IMG/VR virus record: IMGVR_UViG_3300027969_000050
Coordinates: 62,001-126,000 of that record
Source: a virus
Direction: 5' to 3' (one strand)
Length of the DNA: 64,000 bases
Positions 1 to 6,446 of this stretch are shown here, in pieces. Each line of letters starts with the position of its first letter. Position 1 is the first letter of the stretch. The translations under genes and the position numbers were made by a program. The notes under the pieces were generated by a model that was given only the letters and a program-made list of their open reading frames with translations, was not told where the DNA came from and did not search any database.

Positions 1-19
1 TATTGGGTCATGGATTGAA

Positions 20-256
20 ATGGTTCGCCCTCGTACCGTCATGGACCGCAAGTGGTTCCAAGTCATGGATCGCGGCGGACCCTCCTTCCTAGTTGATTTC
101 TGGGCCAAGGACTGTTCTTGGATGCATGCCTTCGGACGCAGAACAATTACGATCAAAGCCGTCCCGAGGTCAGAACTCTACCGAGGCAAGCCTATGAAAG
201 GCTGGTCGTTTCGTAGAGGCTCAAAGTCAGCCAAGCTTGTTTGGAGGGCGAAATAA
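20..256 (+). CDS. Hypothetical protein, 78 aa
   Basis: Unrecognised small basic protein rich in Trp, Arg and Lys. The frame stays open to the left edge of the window, so the true start may lie upstream; ATG at 20 and ATG at 41 are both possible. Its stop overlaps the next start (TAATG), which supports translational coupling. No domain or membrane segment is visible. Confidence 0.5.
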   Translation: MVRPRTVMDRKWFQVMDRGGPSFLVDFWAKDCSWMHAFGRRTITIKAVPRSELYRGKPMKGWSFRRGSKSAKLVWRAK

Positions 257-609
257 TGGCCGCTCCCAAAAGCCCCCTAAGCGAAACCGTTGAGTTTGGT
301 CAAACCCTGCGCCTGTGGGACTACGACTGCGCCGGGTATCAGATCGGATACATTGACGAGGACGGCTGCTGCTGGGAGTCCTGCCGGGAGCGAGACCTAG
401 CAACAACCGAAGGCCGCTTCAGGGACGGAATGATTTACTGGAACCGAGGGGAGGCTAGTTCGCCTCCTAATGCTCTAGAAATTGCCAAGCTTGAGTGCCG
501 GGACCCAGACAACATTGAGGACGCGGCTAAGGCCGCTGAGGGCCTTGTGGGGGACAAGCCTTGGGATATCGGACAGGCCTTGGGGCGTCCGGTTACAAGA
601 GCGGCTTAG
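256..609 (+). CDS. Hypothetical protein, 117 aa
   Basis: Unrecognised acidic protein. I place the start at ATG 256 because it overlaps the stop of the preceding gene (TAATG); an upstream TTG at 241 would also keep the frame open. A Cys cluster (GCCWESC, around residue 40) is visible but no standard zinc ribbon. It converges with the leftward gene ending at 606, and the two stops overlap by a few bases. Confidence 0.6.
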   Translation: MAAPKSPLSETVEFGQTLRLWDYDCAGYQIGYIDEDGCCWESCRERDLATTEGRFRDGMIYWNRGEASSPPNALEIAKLECRDPDNIEDAAKAAEGLVGDKPWDIGQALGRPVTRAA

Positions 610-1223
610 TCGTCGTAATCGTCGTACTGGCTTTCACCGTAGCCATCGTTGTAGCTATCGATGGCGCGCCTGTGTAGCTCCGTAATAACCTCGTCGTTAT
701 CGAAAACAGCCTTTGCGACCGCTGCGGTCAACTCCTCAGGAATCTGAGGGTAGATGTACTCAATCTCTTCATTTGTATCAGGAGAGGTGTAAATTGCCTT
801 CCCGATGGCAAAGTCCGCCTTGGCTTCGTTCAGGTCCACCTCAAAGAGTTCTTCGCTTCCTGCGCCGGACCCCTCTCCCCAATGATTCCAACTACTTTGA
901 ACATTTGGATCCAAGTCAATATCAATGTCCTCGGCGTAAATGCTTTGACCGGCTGAGTTCTCAACCACCACATATCGAATCGTCGAGCTTCCGGTCATGT
1001 TGACATCGGTAACGGCCCAATCATCGTTTAAGTACCCGGCGCCGATCTTCATGATGTCATTCCAGCTTGATTTCTTTTCATCAAAGATGTCTAGCTGATC
1101 ACCATGCTCATCATCGCACGAGTAGCACTGGCGCGTGTAAGGGTCGATGCTAGTCGGGCTGTCGCCGCAGCGTTCACACTTGGTTACGTTGATTCGTTCA
1201 GGCTTCTTGTCTGGATCTTCCAT
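606..1223 (-). CDS. Hypothetical protein with N-terminal zinc ribbon, 205 aa
   Basis: The N-terminus has a CxxC-x15-CxxC zinc-ribbon-like pattern (CERC and CYSC, residues 16-36). It is followed by the phrase SSWNDIMKIGAG (about residues 52-63), which recurs with small changes in the 612-aa protein at 6421-8259 (SSWNERMKFGGG). The C-terminus is very acidic (QYDDYDD). No enzymatic motif is visible. The shared SSWN-xx-M-K phrase suggests a common linker or targeting sequence in this phage. Confidence 0.7.
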   Translation of the reverse strand: MEDPDKKPERINVTKCERCGDSPTSIDPYTRQCYSCDDEHGDQLDIFDEKKSSWNDIMKIGAGYLNDDWAVTDVNMTGSSTIRYVVVENSAGQSIYAEDIDIDLDPNVQSSWNHWGEGSGAGSEELFEVDLNEAKADFAIGKAIYTSPDTNEEIEYIYPQIPEELTAAVAKAVFDNDEVITELHRRAIDSYNDGYGESQYDDYDD

Positions 1224-1255
1224 ACAAGGCTTAAACGACTGTAAGCGGCAATAAA

Positions 1256-1522
1256 CTAGGCTTTACTAGTCCACCACACGTCCCGAATGATCGAAATCAT
1301 TGGAAGGTTGATTTCGATACCCATTGGGCTGAAGTAAATTCCGAAGCGAATGTCCTTTGGGACAAAATAAAAGTTCCAATTCGCATGCTTAACCAGATCG
1401 GAATCTTTCATCATCCTCTTAAACTCTTTGTAGTCATTGATCTCGCGCTCGTTTTGCATCTCTTTAAAAATCTTAGCCATGTCCTCTCCAATATTTCTCT
1501 CACTGGGTAGTAGATCAAACAT
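1256..1522 (-). CDS. Hypothetical protein, 88 aa
   Basis: Unrecognised soluble protein with a Lys/Glu-rich helical first half and a hydrophobic beta-like second half. Its start overlaps the stop of the 59-aa gene upstream (TGA at 1515-1517 inside this gene's first codons), so the two are translationally coupled. Confidence 0.65.
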   Translation of the reverse strand: MFDLLPSERNIGEDMAKIFKEMQNEREINDYKEFKRMMKDSDLVKHANWNFYFVPKDIRFGIYFSPMGIEINLPMISIIRDVWWTSKA

Positions 1523-1694
1523 CTTTAACGCCTTCCTTGTGCTTTTGGATCATGTTAATCATCGAATCCAGAGCCTCTTCGTTGAACGGAACATGGAACA
1601 TGATCTCGGACTTTTCGTCGAGGAAGTTGAATTGCAACCCATCTTCGATCTCATCCGATCCCCACTTACAACTCTCAATAGAAATTCTAATCAT
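1515..1694 (-). CDS. Hypothetical protein, 59 aa
   Basis: Short acidic protein beginning MIRISIESCKWGSDE and ending HKEGVKDV. A clear Shine-Dalgarno (AGGAGA) lies six bases before ATG 1694. It overlaps the start of the next leftward gene by eight bases. No known family was recognised; the tight coupling and the ribosome binding site support a real gene. Confidence 0.65.
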   Translation of the reverse strand: MIRISIESCKWGSDEIEDGLQFNFLDEKSEIMFHVPFNEEALDSMINMIQKHKEGVKDV

Positions 1695-1702
1695 TTTCTC
1701 TC

Positions 1703-2521
1703 CTAAAGCGTCAAAGCGCCGAATTTGGACTGGTGAACGGCCTCTATTCTAGCAACCGTTTCGTCAAGCGGAACCTTGGTCAAGCTCGCCGTTTCTTCGA
1801 TGCCGTTTCCGTGCATCTTAATCCTTGCCTTTGGAGCTTTTAGTTCTTTCCGCCACCATGCAAGAATCGACCGCTCAACTTCAAGGGCGTCAGATCCACG
1901 AGGGAAATGCCAAGTCCCATAGATGTCCCAGCCCTGCTGGCGAAACTTATTTAGACGAGATTCGCGCTCGATATCGCCACTAACGCCGACCTTGATAGTG
2001 GTGTTTTTAATCGCAAGGTAGACCATCGCTGGCAGCTTGCCATTAAACCCAGTTGGCTTTCTACATTTGGCGCAAGCCAATCCTACTTTTCTGGGGTCCC
2101 GGATGTTTGCAGCACTCGCCTCCCACTCATGCTTACAAGTGAGGCAGCGAATAGGAACCTTGACAAATTGGTTGACGGGCGGTCCAAGCCATTCGGCTCC
2201 AACAGCAAAAGCCTCGGCGTCTCTCTGCTCCCGAGTAGCCGTTACCTTTTCGTCATGGCTTTTCCTTGCGCACTTGGGGCAGCCCCATTTGCGAGTCTTG
2301 TTTCCTTGGCTGGTATACCCGTTTTTGACAGATTTTGCACCTGACGAAACATTGTTTGGCAGCGCGGCCCATTCGTTTCCGCAACTAAGGCAGCGGATGG
2401 GAGTCTTATCTTTGCCTCTTCCGCAAGGCTCCAGCCATTCCGCCCCAATTGCTTTGGCCTGACGATCCCTAATCTTCTGGGATACCTTTTTGTATCCAAC
2501 CTTTTTGTATCTAGACGGCAT
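1703..2521 (-). CDS. GIY-YIG-like nuclease with two zinc ribbons, 272 aa
   Basis: Probable DNA endonuclease of homing or free-standing type. Two treble-clef zinc-ribbon repeats lie in the N-terminal half (IRCLSCGNEW..CPKC and IRCLTCKHEW..CAKC). They are followed by a GIY-YIG/T5orf172-like core: VYLAIKN..KVGVSG, an Arg in SRLNKF and a Glu in ALEVERSILAWWR. I chose ATG 2521 because GGAGGATCAAA precedes it; a longer frame to 2578 overlaps the upstream gene more. The C-terminal half is a paralogue of the neighbouring 170-aa protein. The family call is from motifs only; whether it is catalytically active is uncertain. Confidence 0.7.
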   Translation of the reverse strand: MPSRYKKVGYKKVSQKIRDRQAKAIGAEWLEPCGRGKDKTPIRCLSCGNEWAALPNNVSSGAKSVKNGYTSQGNKTRKWGCPKCARKSHDEKVTATREQRDAEAFAVGAEWLGPPVNQFVKVPIRCLTCKHEWEASAANIRDPRKVGLACAKCRKPTGFNGKLPAMVYLAIKNTTIKVGVSGDIERESRLNKFRQQGWDIYGTWHFPRGSDALEVERSILAWWRKELKAPKARIKMHGNGIEETASLTKVPLDETVARIEAVHQSKFGALTL

Positions 2522-3023
2522 TTTGATCCTCCTCTGGACTCCAAGGCTTGCCGCCAATCCAATCCATAACGTCATCAAGAGAAACGTCGCAGGACCTTAG
2601 GTCGTCAAGCAGAACAGTTTCCGTTTTGCCCTCGACCATATCGATGTCCTTGGCGACACGACGATTGATTCTAGGCACCCAAAGATCTCGCCTCCACCAC
2701 CGAATGACCTCCTGTTCGGCAGCAAGCGCTTCCGAGCCAAGATCAAAGTACCTCATGCCGTAGAGCTTCCAGCAATTTCGATTAAACTTAGCTAGTCGGG
2801 AGCTTTGGTTCTGATGGGAGTCTTTGGTCGTCTTTATCCAAAGCTGCCCGGTCACGCCAACCTTGACAACGGTTGGTCGAAGGTTCTCCCTTCTGACTGA
2901 GAGGTACGCAACAGCAGGGGCGTCTAGATTGAATCCCAGCCTTTGCGTTGGTTTATTTGGCTCCGGCATGAGCCTCTCGATTTTTGCGTTGAACTGGGCA
3001 GCAAACTCATCAAGACTCGTCAT
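2511..3023 (-). CDS. GIY-YIG-like protein, 170 aa
   Basis: Paralogue of the downstream 272-aa protein without the zinc ribbons. It has AVAYLSVRR..VVKVGVTG, then SSRLAKFNRNCWKLYG, then ALAAEQEVIRWWRRDL, matching the same GIY-YIG-like core with Arg and Glu retained. It overlaps the downstream gene by 11 bases and the upstream 53-aa gene by 14 bases. The side-by-side position suggests a local duplication with gain or loss of the zinc module. Confidence 0.65.
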   Translation of the reverse strand: MTSLDEFAAQFNAKIERLMPEPNKPTQRLGFNLDAPAVAYLSVRRENLRPTVVKVGVTGQLWIKTTKDSHQNQSSRLAKFNRNCWKLYGMRYFDLGSEALAAEQEVIRWWRRDLWVPRINRRVAKDIDMVEGKTETVLLDDLRSCDVSLDDVMDWIGGKPWSPEEDQNAV

Positions 3024-3171
3024 CGTCTTCTCCGCCTAGGTGAGCATGGAGATCAATGTGCATTTGGGTAAGCATTTCGGTCATGCCGTTCATCTGGACC
3101 TCTAGAGCGTCCATACGCTTCACTACGGAGTCCAGCTCCAGTTCTACTCCCAAAGGGTCGTCAAAGTGCAT
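3010..3171 (-). CDS. Hypothetical acidic protein, 53 aa
   Basis: Short protein (MHFDDPLGVELELDSV...GGEDDDES) with a Met-rich amphipathic helix in the middle that could form a coiled coil. ATG 3171 directly follows the stop codon of the upstream gene (TAAATG), and its stop lies inside the next gene. No family recognised. Confidence 0.6.
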   Translation of the reverse strand: MHFDDPLGVELELDSVVKRMDALEVQMNGMTEMLTQMHIDLHAHLGGEDDDES

Positions 3172-3306
3172 TTACGGCCTCCCTAGCGCTCTCATAGCCT
3201 TAGACCGCCAACCGCATGAGCAGATGGCCAGCTTGGCTGGTTTCTTGCTGAACCGATCACGGAAGTGATAGGCAGTAAGTCGATGTTTGATGCGCTGAGT
3301 AAGCAT
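3172..3306 (-). CDS. Hypothetical protein, 44 aa
   Basis: Small basic protein with a CSCGW motif preceded by LAI, resembling half of a zinc knuckle. I chose ATG 3306 because AAGGGG lies nine bases upstream; the frame is open to 3357. It is the first gene after the leftward promoter at 3463-3488. Function unknown. Confidence 0.55.
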   Translation of the reverse strand: MLTQRIKHRLTAYHFRDRFSKKPAKLAICSCGWRSKAMRALGRP

Positions 3307-3387
3307 GTTGAATCCCCTTGGGCTTTGCCCGCGAGTTTTTGCGGTAATTACGGTCAAGCCTGTCGTGTGCGGGATCTGTGCGGAAGG

Positions 3388-3418
3388 GCGCAGCCTGCTA
3401 TTGGAATAACGGCTGCGC
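3388..3418. terminator. Inverted repeat, possible terminator or leader hairpin
   Basis: A perfect 8-bp inverted repeat (GCGCAGCC / GGCTGCGC) with a 15-base loop. On the plus strand it is followed by TTTCCCC; no long T tract is present on either side. It lies in the leader between the promoter at 3463 and the 44-aa gene, so it may be a leader structure rather than a terminator. Confidence 0.3.
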
Positions 3419-3462
3419 TTTCCCCACTTAGCCCGGAATCGACGACTGAACCCATAGGGCTT

Positions 3463-3488
3463 AGTATAGCAGAGTTATTGAAGAAAGC
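3463..3488 (-). promoter_or_regulatory. Promoter, GCTTTC-N11-TGCTATACT
   Basis: Reading leftward, GCTTTC (3483-3488) is followed by 11 bases and an extended -10 TGC-TATACT (3463-3471). The same GCTTTC plus TGCTATAC arrangement occurs in both divergent promoters at 5094-5156. It overlaps the 3' end of the 64-aa membrane protein gene and would drive the leftward genes from 3306 downward. Confidence 0.55.
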
Positions 3489-3669
3489 GGGAGCGAGTGT
3501 AGTTGTCTCGTAGTTTCTTCATTGCTTGATAGTCTTGGTATTCGATTCTTAAGGAAATTATTATTGCTAAGACACTAATGATAATGAGAGCCATTCCTAA
3601 GAAATGATGGCCGAAGGTCTTAGTTAGTACTCCTAGGGCTAGGATGATTACTGATAGGGCTAGGCTCAT
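3475..3669 (-). CDS. Small membrane protein, 64 aa
   Basis: Two hydrophobic segments (about residues 1-16 and 23-39) followed by a basic soluble tail (DYQAMKKLRDNYTRSRF). Start at ATG 3669 overlaps the upstream stop (ATGA) and has AAGGA upstream; a longer frame reaches 3711. Its size and two segments would also fit a holin-like or inner-membrane accessory protein, but nothing else supports that. Confidence 0.6.
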   Translation of the reverse strand: MSLALSVIILALGVLTKTFGHHFLGMALIIISVLAIIISLRIEYQDYQAMKKLRDNYTRSRFLQ

Positions 3670-3944
3670 TGGTTGTTTTCCTTTTGGGCGAGATTGTCTT
3701 TTACTGGCCAACTGCTTATGGGGTCTATTTCTTCTCTTAGGTAAGTTTTGAGCGTTTCTTGGTTTGCACAGTTTAGGCAGATGTATGTTCTTCTATCTGC
3801 TTGGGAGATTGCTGGGTAGGGTGGATCGTTTCTTTGCCATTCGTTTCCAAAGTTGAGGGGCGTGTATTTGTTGTTCTCGCATCTTGGGCAGAGGGTGGCG
3901 CGAGAATTTCTTCCGAAGTCTCCTGAGTGCCAGCGGTCCGTCAT
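3666..3944 (-). CDS. Zinc-ribbon protein, 92 aa
   Basis: Two CxxC pairs (CPRC near residue 19 and CLNC near residue 55) about 35 residues apart make a likely structural zinc site. It starts with ATG overlapping the upstream stop (ATGA at 3941-3944). No catalytic motif visible; function unknown. Confidence 0.6.
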   Translation of the reverse strand: MTDRWHSGDFGRNSRATLCPRCENNKYTPLNFGNEWQRNDPPYPAISQADRRTYICLNCANQETLKTYLREEIDPISSWPVKDNLAQKENNQ

Positions 3945-4189
3945 TCTTCTGTGGTTCCGGGGGGCGACCACTTCACGATGTTGAGGAAGTCTTGGTACTT
4001 TTTGTCATCGGAGGAGGTTTCCTCAATGAACTGGTTGTGCTTCATCAGGTTTATTTCACGGCGAGTTTCTCCGTGGGACTGGCGTTCGTGTTGCCAGTAG
4101 TCGTAGAAGTTTGCGGCGTTTTGATTAACGGCCTCGAGATTCGCTTCTAGCTCTTTGATGCGGGCTTCAAGATCTTTTCTTTTAAACAC
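3941..4189 (-). CDS. Coiled-coil protein, 82 aa
   Basis: The first 30 residues form a heptad-like Lys/Glu/Leu helix (ARIKELEANLEAVNQ). The start is GTG 4189 with GGAGGG eight bases upstream. It overlaps the next gene by ATGA. No family recognised. Confidence 0.6.
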   Translation of the reverse strand: MFKRKDLEARIKELEANLEAVNQNAANFYDYWQHERQSHGETRREINLMKHNQFIEETSSDDKKYQDFLNIVKWSPPGTTEE

Positions 4190-4214
4190 TGAACTTGCCC
4201 TCCGGTTGTGTGTG

Positions 4215-4397
4215 CTACAGAGAAGAAATACTATCGCCCCAAGAGACCGCTGTCAAGTGGCGATCTTTACGGCGAGCTTTGTCCTTCTGGCTCTGCTTAA
4301 CGACGTAATGGATTTCTTGGGAGATCCACTGCATCTCGACTAACATCTTTGAGACCTGAGTCCGGAGGACTGGATCTTTGATGTTAGGAGGGGCCAT
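4215..4397 (-). CDS. Hypothetical protein, 60 aa
   Basis: Small Lys-rich protein (MAPPNIKDPVLRTQVSKM...). ATG 4397 overlaps the stop of the 208-aa gene (TAATG), indicating coupled translation. No recognised domain. Confidence 0.55.
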   Translation of the reverse strand: MAPPNIKDPVLRTQVSKMLVEMQWISQEIHYVVKQSQKDKARRKDRHLTAVSWGDSISSL

Positions 4398-5023
4398 TAG
4401 AAGTCGGAAGGACGGTATTCGGGAGAGAGATCTTTGCCGGGACCATGACGACCCATTGCCGTTCCGTCGGGGTCGTAAGGATCTTCAAGATCTTCAAGAG
4501 CGTCAGATTCCATTCCTCGCTTGTCTTCCATCATTTGAATCTTCATCTTGACTTCTTCGATCTGTTCCATGAGACCAGCCAACTCTTCCTCAGCAGCTAA
4601 TAGAGGGTCGGGCTGCGGTTCCTCTGGACGATTCTCAATCTCAAACGCTCCTGAACGAGGATCATCATTGGTTAGCTGACTATGAACGCTGCCTTGCCTC
4701 GATGAGTAATTGCGGTTCTCCCAATCAAAGGCTAGGCTCTCGTCGTTGGTCAAATTCGTCTCAGAGGACAGCTCGCTAAGACAGTCATCGCAAAGCTTCT
4801 GATTTCCATAACCGGCCTCAGCAAGATAATGAAAGTTTTTCGTGTTGTCGCCTGTCAGAACGTCTTCGCAATGCTCACAACGTTCTGGCTTCCATCCCTC
4901 GGGAGCCATAACAGGGAACTTAGTCGAAGGCTGATCGCCAGCTTCGTAATCCTCAAGTTCATATTCGCTAGGGAACCAAGGATTGCCGCTAGTGATTTGA
5001 CTATGAATTGAGTTCTTTTCCAT
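4397..5023 (-). CDS. Zinc-finger and coiled-coil protein, 208 aa
   Basis: First gene of the leftward unit from the divergent promoter at 5094. CxxC (CEHC, near residue 49) and CDDC (near residue 78) form a zinc-binding module. Residues 140-170 are a Glu/Leu-rich coiled coil. The N-terminal phrase IHSQITSGNP is echoed near residue 112 as VHSQLTNDDP, an internal repeat. Function unknown. Confidence 0.65.
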   Translation of the reverse strand: MEKNSIHSQITSGNPWFPSEYELEDYEAGDQPSTKFPVMAPEGWKPERCEHCEDVLTGDNTKNFHYLAEAGYGNQKLCDDCLSELSSETNLTNDESLAFDWENRNYSSRQGSVHSQLTNDDPRSGAFEIENRPEEPQPDPLLAAEEELAGLMEQIEEVKMKIQMMEDKRGMESDALEDLEDPYDPDGTAMGRHGPGKDLSPEYRPSDF

Positions 5024-5093
5024 GGTTATCTTAGGCTCGTCTTAAGGCTTCCTTAGTCTTTATAGGTCTGTTTATAGTGTTTAATAGTATTGG

Positions 5094-5118
5094 GGTATAG
5101 CAGACTTGTTTTGAAAGC
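5094..5118 (-). promoter_or_regulatory. Leftward half of divergent promoter
   Basis: GCTTTC (5113-5118, minus strand), 10 bases, then TGC-TATACC (5094-5102). It mirrors the rightward promoter at 5130-5156, giving a back-to-back arrangement upstream of the leftward 208-aa gene. Confidence 0.55.
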
Positions 5119-5129
5119 GGTAGCTCCTA

Positions 5130-5156
5130 GCTTTCTGTCTGGCGACCTGCTATACT
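5130..5156 (+). promoter_or_regulatory. Rightward half of divergent promoter
   Basis: GCTTTC (5130-5135), 12 bases, then extended -10 TGC-TATACT (5148-5156). The transcript would start near 5163 and the first gene begins at 5185. A partly diverged GTCTGGC element lies seven bases before the -10, recalling the GTCCGAC promoters further right. Confidence 0.6.
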
Positions 5157-5184
5157 TGTTGAACACCAACCGAAGGACTCAATC

Positions 5185-5748
5185 ATGGACAGCGAAGAAT
5201 TCAATCCCATTGACTTTGAAGACCGCCCCGGATACCGGGCGTTCATCATTGGCGACCTCAAGCTCGTGTTCAAAGAGGACGAAGATCCTCTTGGGCCAAA
5301 AGAGATCCATCTGCTCGTTCGCGGCGAGCCAGTAGCCTCGGCGGTTTTCAATCCAACCAACACGGCAATTGCTTTTGATATTTCCGACGGCGCGGCGGAT
5401 CACGAACGGGCAATGCAACTGTTTACCGAACTCGTGAACTCCTTCCAAGACAAGCAAGTTGTGGCGGCGGAGTTTAGGGTCGAACTAGACACTTGGGAAC
5501 ACGCAGACCCCCGTATGCCTTTCGGACCCACCACCTACTCTCAGGACGCGCCTGAGGACCCTTACGCGGCCTATGTGAAGGAAGACCCGGAGCGGGTCGA
5601 GGATCTCATCAACAGGATGATTTGCAACATCAATGACGACGAGGCGCCGTTTGATATCTTTCAAGAAAATCGATGGGTAAAGGATCACGGCGAGCAGTGC
5701 AAGGTGGACTGTCCAATGACCGAAGAGGAATACTGGGAAGGCGAATAA
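5185..5748 (+). CDS. Hypothetical acidic protein, 187 aa
   Basis: First gene of the rightward unit from the 5130-5156 promoter. The protein is strongly acidic with a beta-rich first half (GDLKLVFKEDED, EIHLLVRGEPVA) and ends CPMTEEEYWEGE. No recognised motif. Its stop overlaps the next start (TAATG), so at least three genes are co-translated. Confidence 0.65.
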   Translation: MDSEEFNPIDFEDRPGYRAFIIGDLKLVFKEDEDPLGPKEIHLLVRGEPVASAVFNPTNTAIAFDISDGAADHERAMQLFTELVNSFQDKQVVAAEFRVELDTWEHADPRMPFGPTTYSQDAPEDPYAAYVKEDPERVEDLINRMICNINDDEAPFDIFQENRWVKDHGEQCKVDCPMTEEEYWEGE

Positions 5749-5945
5749 TGACGAATAACTACTACATCATTCGTTTTTGTTTGGACAGAGAGGACCCTGA
5801 CCACCTGCGAATTATTCGCACCGGCTTGACAAGAGCCGAAGCGATGGAGCATTGCGGGCGGGAAGACACACACGAGAAAAACCCGGACGGAACTACTAAG
5901 TGGTTCGACGGCTTTGATTACGAGAAAAGCAAGGTGAAATTGTGA
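5748..5945 (+). CDS. Hypothetical protein, 65 aa
   Basis: Starts at ATG 5748 (MTNNYYIIRFCLD), overlapping the previous stop; the longer open frame from 5673 lies inside the previous gene and is not used. Contains YEKSKVKL at the C-terminus. It overlaps the next gene by GTGA. Unknown function. Confidence 0.6.
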   Translation: MTNNYYIIRFCLDREDPDHLRIIRTGLTRAEAMEHCGREDTHEKNPDGTTKWFDGFDYEKSKVKL

Positions 5946-6307
5946 ACTTTCAAGACGCCCATAGGATTTTCAAGACGGCAAGAAACAAAGCCTCCGGCAA
6001 GCCGCTTGGTAACAACACACGCCTTCACCAGCGAAAGAACTGGGACGGCGACGCTTACTACTACGCGGTCACGCTTCACGGCACTGACGTAGTTGAGATC
6101 TACCGAGACGGCAAAAGGGTTCTCAACAGCGGAGGCTGGCAGACGATCACGACGAAGGACCGGATCAACACCTACGGTGCCGGTCGAGTGATTCAGAAAG
6201 ACTTCGTTTGGTACTGGCACCCGGAAAGCGAATGGGACGATCTCAAACTCGTCCGCTTCGAAGACGGGATGACGGTGACTCCGCTAAGGGCGCTCACCCA
6301 TGCCTAG
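5942..6307 (+). CDS. Conserved phage protein of the NNT..LNSGGW type, 121 aa
   Basis: Start GTG 5942 overlaps the previous stop. Visible hallmarks are GNNTRL, TLHGTDVVEIY, LNSGGWQTITTKDRIN and VWYWHPE. From memory this pattern belongs to a widespread uncharacterised phage protein family; the role is not known. It is the third gene of the short unit and overlaps the 48-aa gene by eight bases. Confidence 0.65.
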   Translation: MNFQDAHRIFKTARNKASGKPLGNNTRLHQRKNWDGDAYYYAVTLHGTDVVEIYRDGKRVLNSGGWQTITTKDRINTYGAGRVIQKDFVWYWHPESEWDDLKLVRFEDGMTVTPLRALTHA

Positions 6308-6446
6308 ATGCCCTGACTGCATGGCAACCAAAACGCACATCATCTACTGCGACGGCTGCTGGCTTAAGCTCGTCCGACGCTCCAAGGACGTCGGCTACAA
6401 GCTGCCCCTAAAGGAAGAGCCTAAGAGGGATCCTCGACGGGACTAG
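6300..6446 (+). CDS. Zinc-knuckle protein, 48 aa
   Basis: Small basic protein beginning MPRCPDCMA with a second pair CDGC at residues 17-20, i.e. a CxxC-x9-CxxC zinc knuckle, then a Lys/Arg tail. It overlaps the preceding gene by eight bases and converges on the leftward 612-aa gene with a 26-base tail overlap. Confidence 0.5.
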   Translation: MPRCPDCMATKTHIIYCDGCWLKLVRRSKDVGYKLPLKEEPKRDPRRD

